DNA from: Pachyseris speciosa
Lineage: Eukaryota; Cnidaria; Anthozoa; Scleractinia; Pachyseridae
Assembly: GCA_016490735.1 (NCBI GenBank)
Contig: JAEMWC010000279.1
Location: 632,501-696,500 of the forward strand
Length of the DNA stretch: 64,000 bases
Reading direction: 5' to 3'
A program made the position numbers and the translations under genes. This document shows, piece after piece, positions 46,860 to 58,800 of the stretch; positions within the stretch are counted from its first letter, which is position 1, and each line of letters opens with the position of its first letter. The notes below the pieces were generated by a model that searched no databases, was not told where the DNA came from, and saw only the letters and a list, made by a program, of their open reading frames with translations.

Positions 46860-49800
46860 CTATCGGTGCTTCTTTAGAAGGTTCTGTACAGAGAAGTGAA
46901 GTTTAATGGCCGGGCCTAAAGTCACTCCGAGGCACTTGTGAATCTCATCCAAAGAGAGCAAGGTTAAGGCTCGGCCATCAATTTCCTATAGGAAGGTGAT
47001 AATCATGTTCTCATAATTTTATAATAAAAAACTATTTATAACTAACCCCTTTGTAAGGAAGTTCTCGGTACAAGCAGCAATATCTTTCGGCCAGCAGAAG
47101 TTACCCCGAATAACGAAATTCCCGTAATCCCCTTCAATTTTCGACATTTTCCTCTCTACATTTAGTAAACGTTTTAGTTTCGTTCAAATTACTGTCTACA
47201 AGGGAAGGCTAATTTTAGTTCGCTGAAAAGAGAGCGATTTTCAATGTAAGTGTCCATAGTAAATCGGGATTGCTTTGGTTTCATTTTCCCCTCAATGTTA
47301 TCGATTAGCAAAACTCGGGACACTTTCTCAGCCAATAAGAAGCAAAACAAAAACCAATCGTCATTTGCTCCCAAGCATTTTCCCGCGCTTGGTGACGGTT
47401 AAACTTACATCTCATTGGTTCGCTGCGTTGTTTGCACCTGTTGTGATTAGCCAGAGACACGCGACTAAAAACCGTGTTAATGTAGAAAAACGGATCGCCC
47501 AATCAATGTCAAGATGCTTTATTCGAACACGATCGGTCATACTCGTGCTTACCTGTCTCATAAAGTCGTCAGCAAACTTGTGGCAATCTGTCGTCCTGAT
47601 AAATTCCACAACATCACTAACAGTCCATTTGGTGATGTGCTTCGCTATCCGTGCGGCCGCAGCAGTAGGCGATTCCGATCTAGGTGGCTCTGGAAGTGAA
47701 TTGTACACTACAGGAACATCTTGTGGGACCGGAATCACACCCGCAGGTTTATTGTTCGGACTGGCAGAAGTTGCCGCCTTCACTGGATTAGCCGCATGTG
47801 TATTGTTCGTATTGGCAGGAGCTGCTGCCTTTACGGGATTACCCGTGGGTGTTGTGTTGGTGTTAGCAGTGGTTGCCGCCTTCACGGGATTACCCGCGGG
47901 TTTATTATTCACAGGCACGGTACTCCTCGCGGGAATGCTTGAAGGTTGGCTAACTTCCTTGGCGACTGCCGTGGGAGAGACTGGTTTGATTGGTTTGGTG
48001 GTGTCTTTTGTGACAGGCTTAACTGGCGTTGGAGCTAGTTCGCTGTTTTTTCGAAGAGAAAGGGGAGCTAAAATCGAAACAAAAACTTCAATTACAGATG
48101 TGCAGGGTTCGTACTCTTTTTTGGACTAAAAATTCAAGGACTTTTCAAGGACATTCCAGGGCACAATTCCAATTTTTCAAGCACGGCCATCCATTAAAAA
48201 ATGCCATTAGAATGTGATATTAGATGATCGGGTTTAAGGGATAACTGCCAGATTTGTTCAAGTGTAAGTCTTTTCTAGTTCTTCCACTAAGTGGAAACAG
48301 TCAAACAGCAAATTTCAAGGTTTTTCAAGGACCCAATGTACTTTTCACGGACTTTTAAGGCCTTGAATTTTGATTTTCAAATTCAAGGACTTTCAAGGTG
48401 CGTGTGAACCCTGGATGTGCAGGGTTCATACTCTTTTTTGGACTAAAAATTCAAGGACTTTTCTAGGACATTTCAGGGCACAATTCCAATTTTTCATTCA
48501 CGGCCATCCATTAAAAAATGCCATTAGAATGTGATATTAGATGATCGGGTTTAAGGGATAACTGCCAGATTTGTTCAAGTGTAAGTCTTTTCTAGTTCTT
48601 CCACTAAGTGGAAACAGTCAAACAGCAAATTTCAAGGTTTTTCAAGGACCCAATGTACTTTTCACGGACTTTCAAGGCCTTGAATTTTGATTTTCAAATT
48701 CAAGGACTTTCAAGGACTTTCAAGGTGCGTGCGAACCCTGGATGTGGCAAGGACCATTTTCGCAGCAATTACTCCACGAGGGGTTTCTTAGTTTCCAGCA
48801 ATCACCTTAAAAAAATTAGTAAGGACAAAGCAGGTGGGGTAGAGTAGGGTGGGTGAAGGTCAAGGGTGGGGGTAGGGTTGGTGAAGGGTGGTCATCTGGG
48901 CCTGTTATAGGGGAATCCTTGTTTACAATATTTGCCTCATTAGCATGAACAATTCAGTTTCTGATAGAGCTACAAATAAATCAGTTCTGAGTATTGAAAG
49001 GTCATAGTATGAATAACTCTGCCAATGAATATGAATCTCATGTATTTAATACTTTCTGTGCAACTGTTGTTTAAAAACTCAAAATTTTGCAAAGAATGTA
49101 TGGACTCATTAGTGCTTTTGCCACCCAGAAATTTTGCAGTTTTTGGAAGACAATATCTCCTTGAATACGACACCTAAAGAGCTAAGAATTTCTTAATGTA
49201 TTAAATTTCACTAGCTCTTTAACTGCCTGGAGTCAAAATGTTTCCTTCTATAAGCAAAGCCGTACGCAAATGAGCAAAAATGTAAAGAATGAGGTAAGCA
49301 TTAATCCCCCTATAGCAGTTGGTACTCAGTGTAGCGAAACAAGAGTCTTAAGACCCTTGATAAGTTGCCAGTAACAAACCACATAGACGGCAACAAAAAG
49401 CAAGACAGAAAACAAGAGCTTAGATGAGTAAACCGGTGATATAAATCTCAATGGATAATACCTTTCTTTTTCTTGTGTCCCTCTTTGCAAAACAACAACG
49501 TCGAAAGAGCAACTTTGCTGCTTATTGGAAAACGTGAACACAAAACGGTACATTTTCCTCTTCTCTAATTTAAGTGCAAATGCTAGTAATCTACGAAAAA
49601 TTGAGCAAGACAATGTGCGGGTGAATGTAGTCCAGAAAAGAACTGTTTATGGTGTCATCAATCAACGTCTTGACATAAGGGGCACTCTCTTTCGGACGAT
49701 CATAATCGACCAACTTATACATAACTACAAGGGTTAAACTATTTAGTGTTAGGAAGAATGTAAGGGACATTTTCCCACAAACCTTTGGCACGATCACAGT

Positions 49801-52800
49801 GCTCGCATTGGACTACTTTCTTTAGGCTGATGAGATTCTCACACAGGGACAACTTGGTCCTTAGAGTCTGCAGACAAAACATACTCAATTAAGGGCTGTC
49901 GATCTCTAACCCGCGCCATACGAATCATCTTCCATCTTGTCACTAAATAATAATTATCATTTTGTTTAAGTAATGCCAGTCTTAATAGTTTATTATTTGT
50001 GTACCACTCCATGTAACGTATTCTTCTTAATTCCTTTGTGACAAGGGAGCCCAGGTTTTAAAAGCCTCTTGGTTTCTTCTGGGCTCCCTTCCCAGTTTAC
50101 TGTTGTTGTATTTAATCGCCTATGTTGTTTAATTGGCTAAATAAATAAACTGAACTCAACTGATACACGCCGCAGAGCTTCTCTCCTAGTCTCACTGGAG
50201 CAGTATCAGATCAAGTAATCAATTTAAACCAATAAGAGAGCCCTTCCAAGGGGTGGTCTAGTGTCGCTTTGTCGCTCGTTCAAGACTCTGTCTGTCGCTT
50301 GTTTCGTTAGGGACAAATGTCGCTGTCGCAAAGAATACTAAGAGGAATGGAAAGTGAATTGCACTGTCGCAAACTATCGCACTTTTTCTGCCAATTTCTG
50401 TCGGTTGTCGGAGTTTTTCGAAAAAAAGTGTCGCCTGTTTTCAGAGCTATGTCGCTTGTCGCTTGAGCCCCTTGGAGGGCCTCATAAGACAAGGCGAACT
50501 TTAAGCGGTAAACTATAATAATCTACGGTGTCAGTTATATACCGATCCGTAGTTATCTTCAGTAAAATGCGCCAGAGATGAATGAGGAATGTATTAAGAT
50601 ACCATATTTCCTCGAATTAGAGCCCGGGCACTTATTTAAAATTTTGGCCAAAAGAGGGGGCAGTTATTCGAAGGAGGGCGCTTAATCGAGGGGAGGGGGG
50701 GGGGGGGGGGTGCTTATTGCGTTTTTTTTTTCAACGAACTGCAACTCTGTTTTGGCTTATGCACATAAAAGAACTCTGCAAGTACAAAGAGATAGAAATA
50801 CCTGGTAGGGACTAAACGGAAAATATACTGATGCCGGTGTATTTGAAGCTCAATCGATTCACAAATAAAGTGGCAACAGAAACAGGTTTTCCTTGTATCC
50901 CTACTATTTAAGAAAGGGGAGGTGGGCGCTTATTTGAGGGGGTGCTTATTTGCTATTTTGACCGACGAGGTGGGAACTTATTCAGGGGAGGTACTTATTA
51001 GAGCGTGGGCGCTTACTCGAGGAAATACAGTAAATACAACCATCAACTCGCACGTATTCTCATCAACTCGCGCGTATTCTCATCAACTCGCGCGTATTCT
51101 CATCAACTCGCACGTATTCTCATCAACTCGCACGTATTCTCATCAACTCGCGCGTATTCTCATCAACTCGCACGTATTCTCATCAACTCGCACGTATTCT
51201 CATCAACTCGCGCGTATTCTCATCAACTCGCGCGTATTCTCATCAACTCGCGCGTATTCTAATCAACTCGCGCGTATTCTAATCAACTCTCTTCCACTTC
51301 AATGCACTCAAAACAGAGGGGCTTCTTTTACACTCTCACTCACTAAGCTCCACCTTTCGTTTGATTGAGCAAATAGTTGAATAAACTAACGATAAACCTA
51401 CCCTGATAATAGAAGAGATGGTCATTTTATCAGTCTCGGAAGCAAGAAGCTGAAGAACGACTTTCGATGAGTGTGCACTTAACACAATTTGTTTCACGAG
51501 CTGTCTTAACACGGAGTTCGGATTGGCAGGGCCAATAATTGATGGCATACTGGTTATCTTGCCTTTCTTCAGAAATGGGCCAGGATCACACGATTTCCTC
51601 ACGTAAATACAGATCTCTGAGGAAAAAAACAACAAAAACTTCTAGTCACGAAGAAATTGATCCTAACTTGTTGACTTAAAAGTGCAACATTACTGATCAT
51701 TTATCGTATGTATACAGTACGCGAATTTGAGTGAAAATTTAAGGACTTTAAAGAGATTGAAATACAAAAAAAAAAAAAACAACAAACAATGTTTTGAAAT
51801 TTAAACCTTCATAAAATTTTCAATATTTCCTATTTCTCTCAATTTTACTAATCCTTCCCAAATATACCCAAAAATTACCAGAAAACATTCACAAAATATC
51901 CACAACATGAGCATAGGGATAGTTTTGGTTGCTTATGGTCCGAAATATCTGAACGAATGTTTACCATATCTAACAGTGTTGAAATTCGGGATATTATTCT
52001 CAGTACTTAAATTGTACTTCAGGGACTTAGTTACAAATATGTCATATGTCATATGTCATATGTCATATGTCATATGTCATATGGCACTATTGCCTTTCCA
52101 TCCGCAGGCATGAAGACATGGTATGATTCCTGGATTCAAACCATTTCAGATTTCAGACAGCACGTTATAGTTAAGAAGCATGTTCATTTGTTTATTTATT
52201 GTTTTATTTGTTGTTTTGTTTATTTCTTTATTTGTACCCCGCCTTAGCAAAACGAAAGTAATCATGCTTTTTTCCATCGCCATTTTCATTAGAATGATAA
52301 AGCTCAGTGTGTATCATTTTGATTACTGTCAAATATTAAAACTCTCCGCGCTGATGCCTTTGTGGTGAAAGGCGGGTATTAACATTTGCAATAATGTAAT
52401 TGGGCATTATGGGCGAATCTCGTCCCGAAAATAGCCAATCAGAGAACTCCTTATATCGGCTACCTACAAAATATCAGCCCAGAATGAAATGTATTTTTCG
52501 TTTACCGTAACACTACTAAACACGTCACGTAACTGTACCTGAACTGTCCTTTGGGGGCGAAGGTTTTTGCTCAGGAGCAGCCACGTCTTCTTCCTCAGTC
52601 AAATCAATCACAGCAACATCTTCAACCTTCTCAGTTTTCCCTGTTCCCTCTTCATCCTCATCCTCGTCCTGAATTCCGTAATTTCGAGGGATAAGAGTAG
52701 AGGCCCTCAGTTCGTACTTCCCTTTGGGAGTGACTGGAACCTTCTTCTCGAGCCCCTCTTGTTTGGGTCCCTCAGTTTTGGGCCCTTCACTTTTGAGCCC

Positions 52801-55800
52801 CTCAGTTTTAAGGCCTTCATTTTTCTCTTCTTTAACTGCAGTGACTTCAGTCTTGGCTGTTGGTTTTAAGTCTTTGGTGCTGATGGGGCTTTGGTGACCT
52901 GTAGCTAGTGCGTTTGACACTATGATTGCATCTGATTCCGACACTGTTATTGTCGACTCGGCTGTCACTGTTATGGTGTCTGTGGTGCTAAAATCTTTTG
53001 TCGTGTCTAACGACGTGTTTGAAGCGTTTGCTGTGTTTGAAACGTTTGAATCAGATGCTATCTTCTTTATTTCCCTTTGTTTTGTAGCCCTGAAAGGAAA
53101 CAGAAAGAGAACAGGGTGGCTTTAAAATTATCCCTCCCTCTCTCTCTCTATGTCCCTGTACACACAATGAAGACAATAGAAAAGCGTAAATAAGGGAATC
53201 CTTGTTTACAATAATTGCCTCATTAGCATGAACAATTCAGTTTCTGATGGAGCTACAAATAAATCAGTTCTGAATATTGAAAGGTCATAGTATGAATAAC
53301 TCTGCCAATGAATATGAGACTCATGTATTGAATACTTTTTGTGCAATGCGGGTTTAAAAACTCAAAATTTTGCAAAGAATGTATGAGCTCATTAGTGCTT
53401 TTGCCACCCAGAAATTTTGCAGTTTTTGGAAGACAATATCTCCTTGAATACGACACCTAAAGAGCTAAAAATTTCACAATGTATTAAATTTCACTAGCTC
53501 TTTAGCTGCCTGGAGTCAAATCACATCTAACATGTTTCCTTCTGTAAGCAAAGCCGTATGCAAATGAGCAAAAATGTAAACAATGACGTAAGCATGAATC
53601 CCCCTATAGGGGGATTGAAAACCTTGAAGAAGCAAGACATGTCTCTGCCCCCTTCTTTCTTTCTAGCAATCACTGTTTGAGTGGTCACATCTACATCTGC
53701 ATCTACAGTAATAATCTATAACGGTTTCCCATTAAATAGATGTGGCCAGCTGAAGCTCACAGCATTAAAAAAAAGATAAAGAAACTTTATTTATACACGG
53801 TTGCAATTTAAAGTGACTATATCGTCTACTGGTTTTTGGTGGTTTTGATATGTACATAACGAGTAGATAGCTGTTCAAAAAGGTTTTTTCGAATTTCGCC
53901 GTATTTTTGCTCTGAAATCGCCGTTCAAATTTCCCGCTTGAGCCACGCCCATCAAACTTGACTGAGGTAGTAAGGGGCATGGGTATATTCCTGATCTGAC
54001 GTCACAAACTGCTTTGCATGCATGTTTACAAAGACTTAATGAGGTGCAAATCAGTTTGTGATGTCAGATCAGGAATAGACCCACGCCCCTTACTAGCTCG
54101 GTCAAGTTTGATGGGCGTGGCTCAAGTGGGAAATTTGAACAGCGATTTCAGGGCAAAAACACAGCGGAATTCTAAAAAACCTTTTCGAACAGCTATCTAC
54201 TCCTTATGTACATATCAGAACCACCAAAAACCAATAGACGATATAGACACTTTAAAGCTGCAAGCTTGTGGGGCCATGTGGGAGAAATGTTGCTTTTTGA
54301 GGAGAGGGGAAAACTGGAGTACCCGGAGGAAAAGATCTCGGAGCAGAGTAGAGAACCAACAAACTTAGCCCACTTATGAAGGGAATCAAACCCGGGACAC
54401 ATTGGTAGAAGGCAAGTGCTCTCACATACATACATACATACATACATCATACATCACATTATTTACCCTCGGATTTTAGAGTAGCTTGTGCAGCTAATAT
54501 CTCCGAGCATTTAATCATCAGAGAGAGATAGACCATCACACCAGGAACTACGTCACCACTGTGCCAACCCTGCTCCCACTTAGCAAGTAGAAGTTAGACA
54601 ATACACATAACACCATTTCAATAGTTGAGTTACTAAATAAGTAACCCATTTTACCATGATAGTCTTGTTGCAGAAGATTAGATAGCCAAATTACTTATGG
54701 CTTGTTTGAAGCCATCATATGAATCGGATTCAATCACGGAATCGCAATGCTTAGTAGGGTAAGGCATTGCATGAAAACCCATAAAAGAACCTACACACAC
54801 AAAGGAGACAGTGCCACAGAAATTCATCTGGAAGAGCATTTGTTACCTTAATGTGGCAAGACGTCTGTTCTCCTCAGGAGGTCCTGATAAAAGAACAAGA
54901 AAACACACCATGCTGTCAATCAGTACTCTTTCTTTTACAAAATTATTGAAATCCGTACAGTTAAGGCACCCAATAAATTTTCTACAGCTATGTCAGGAGG
55001 ATCAAAGTATAGCAAAGTTTTTTGTTTAAGGAATTAAGACAACATCAAATCACCAATGTCATAGAGAGGGTCATGTAATGTTGCATTCCACCAACAAGCT
55101 GCCCACAAAGCCTGTCAATGAGTCTCTGTAACATGAATAAACTAGGGCCCAGTCAACTATTTCTCTCTCTAACACAAACATTCGGGATTCCTATTTTCTC
55201 AAATATAAAATTAGAATTTATTTAAAGAGTTCCAAAAAGTATCAAAGACAGCTCTAATTTAAATGTTGCACTTGACCGTATCTGTTGTGGTTCAATTTTA
55301 CAGTATCCTTGGTTGAATTTTTTTGTTCTCCCTTTGTTTTAAACTAATTATCATACATCACCACCTATTACCATACCATACTATAAAACAAAGGGAGAAA
55401 AAAAATGAGCCAAGGATAAAACTGAATCACAACGTATCCCTTACTTTGTATTCTTGGAGTAAGAAGTGGATGCCCATTCATACTGCACCATCCAACAGGA
55501 AACAGATCAAATGACTCCACATCGTAAATATGTTCCACTGAATCATCCTTGTATCCATCCAAAAGAACCCACATCGTGCGTCCAACCACCTGAGTCACTG
55601 TGGCAACAGTCATGGCACTGGGATCTGTTTGATCAACAGCTTCAAACTTCATGCCAATATCAAACTCATGAGTTGGAATTTCCTAAAGCAGAGGATAGTC
55701 AAAGAAGTAACATGATTTCTAAATGCACTCAGGAAACTGACCATTTCCTCAACTTACAAGTGGTCTTTGCTTGCTTACCAGTAATTCGGCTGACCATAGC

Positions 55801-58800
55801 CACTGCTAAAGTTTTACTTTATACAGAATGAAGATAATGTTATCCAACAAGAATATGACAAGGGTAGAGCTATGCCAACTCTCCCACCATCTCTCCTCCA
55901 AACTACAGGATAACAGAAATGGTGGAATTGAAATAAAAAAAATTGAAAAGGCATTACCGAGTTAAACAAGGAGTCTGGGGCAGCTGATGAGTTTGTCCAT
56001 TCGAGATATGTTTGCCAACGGAACGGATGAACCAGATATCCTACAATATAGGAAGATAGTAAGTGTAAATCTGTGTTCAACATAATTCATTGAATAAACA
56101 CTACTTGATAACTGATCTAAAAACAGTAAGAATAATCTTGTAAACTTAAAGAAATAACTTTTTACTACCTTTTTTTGCCTTATCAGATGAAGTTTCAAAA
56201 GATTATTCTTGCAGTTTCACATTTCGTTCCACTTTTTCTTCAGTATATGAAGAAAGGTTATGAGGTTATGTTACATTTATTTCCATAATTAAAATTTATT
56301 TCATGAATAACTCCCTACAGTTGTACCTCTAACATTGCCACATAATTTTGCAAGAGTTTGGGGGATTAAGATTTATCAAATTATATTTGTTAAAGCTACT
56401 TGACATCATTAATCTTAAAACAGATCATCATAAGTTCAACAAATATCCTACCTGGGGGAGGGGTCAGTTGAATATTGTTCCTCTCACACCACCCCACAGG
56501 GAAGATATTCCTAGAATTGGTACTGCACCACATAGAAGGCCGGCTTCCGTCACCACAGCTAATCATACTGTCAATCTCCACCTGGAAGAATATGTCATTG
56601 GCAACTTTGGACACTGTTGAAGCACAGATTGATGAGGGATCGTTTGGATTCACAGCTTCTAGCTTCATACCCATTGCAAAGCCGTGAGGCTTTGGTAAGT
56701 TGTCAGACTGCAAGGAAAGCAGTAGTCCACATATGAGTTCTCCATACATTACAAACTTCTGGGTACAAAAATTTCAGCCTAGTAGCATCATTTGTTTGTC
56801 ACTTTCCATGTCAGTGGTAATCTTTTATTTTCAGCCTAACATCATTATCAAGATTGTTGAAACACTACTGCACCCACAGTAATTGACTACACTGTTGCAT
56901 CACTGCCCTGTGGAATTAATTTGTTTTTCTTTTTCGTTGTTTTCAGATTCATCAATATTCAACGAGATACTCTGACCTTTACTGACCTCATACATGTACC
57001 TGTAGAACAAATATCAAAAAATGTTTGATCCTGTTTCAAGGTCCTAGGATATGGAATTCATTACCGAGCAACATCAAAAACGCCCCGACTTTTAATATAT
57101 TCAAGCGTGTGATCAAACCATTTTTAAGGGCCAGACAAGATACAACCTAAATACCATAGCACTTTGTATCTATCTTTTTGTCTAAGCACACATATATTTA
57201 AAATACACATCTTTTCTTTATTTTTAAATGCCGCCTAGTAGTATTTAAATGCCCGTGGGGGAGAATCTCTATTCCTCATAAGCTTTGCTTCTCGGAGATT
57301 TCCCCGCCGCAGTCACTCCTTCCAAGTTGTATGTTCACTTTAAATTTAATTAGCTATTTGTTATGTCTTCTATTCTATTTGTAATTTATTCTGTGACAAG
57401 AAGATAATAAAGATTATAATAATAACAAAGCTGAATGGATAAATCAAGAATCAACAATTAATCGGTTAAATTAATCAGTTAAATAACAATTTCACATCTC
57501 ATCCAAACTCCCTGGTAACTCTTTCTTTTCACATGAATTGAGTGTAATCACGACATTTTGATGATTCTGATGATTATGGGATGGCAGTGCCAACAGGTAG
57601 CAAATTGTGAAGTACTGATTGTCAAATAGTGTCCAGTGACAGGGGTTTGATAAGAAGCCAGCAACCAGTGAGAATCACTGGTTACTTTGTCAGAATTTAC
57701 CTCTTACTGCCACCTACTTTATCTGTATTTTCACTCAAATTATTAAAAAAAATCATCAGGTTGTCACCTACTTTATCACAGATGGCTATTTCAAAACTTA
57801 CTGAAACCCCTGCAGTGAACAATAATAAAAATCATTGAGTTTGCTGAACCTAAAAATCAGTTTTGAATGTTACAGATCTTTATACAAATGTCCACAGAAT
57901 CTTGTGTACATGTTAATATGCGTTCTTCAATGGTTGTCCCAGAATTTTCGCTGATTACATATGCAGAATATTTACCATGCATTATGCACTGGTCAGTAGA
58001 AGTACAATGTTTATGTTAAGGAATTGAAGGAGGTAAGAAGTGAAATTAGCCTCACACCTGCAACTCTGAAATTGGCAATTTGCCAATTTTCCGAGTTAAA
58101 AATGATGACAGTGGTTGATAGAAACAAACCTTGTTCAGGGTTTTGTTGAGCGACACATCTTCAGTTGTCAAATTGCAAAGACCCAGCAGTCTTCCTCTGA
58201 CTTGCTCCCAGTCCTTGTTTGGATACTCAGTCTTCAAACCTTTTCACGTAAAGAAAAAAATGTCAGGGTTTTAGCACTTTTTAAGGAACAAAATCTGGAT
58301 CTGGGAGAAATTTGGTTGCTTAATTCATCTTACAGTTGCTCCAAATGGTATGCAGCTTTTCAGGATCCAAAGTAAAGAGCCATTTACAGTTCCCCTCATA
58401 TGACAAACCCATTTTATAAAAAGGTCTGTTGCTGGAACATGTTTTTGCCTCAGTCACGATTGTACTTGGGATTGAGGACTATGTGTTGTTTATCTGACTT
58501 TATTGTTTTTTTACTTGTAACTACATGGTAACTGTACAAATGTATCTTTCAGCTTATAATGCAGTAATCTAATGCATAGCTTATAATATAGTAATATTGT
58601 TGTAGTAATGTAAGCCTTTAGCTTGTTTTTGTGTGATAAACATTGCCCTGTATTTATTTATTTATTTTTTTTTTGCTGTTTGAGAAAATACAGGCCAAAA
58701 ACATGTTCACCCCAAATCGTACGATAGTTTTGCATGAAAACCTTCAATTGTTACCTCTATTCTTTCTATCTTTTTAGTTTTCATTATAATGTTATTTGTG

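Noticed and set aside
47275..48129. 284-aa plus-strand ORF
   Set aside because: Antisense shadow of the SFMBT linker/SAM exon, which has domain support and phase-consistent splice sites on the other strand.
51048..51288. CRISPR-like array
   Set aside because: Units are contiguous 20-bp repeats with no spacers, in a eukaryotic intron: a minisatellite.
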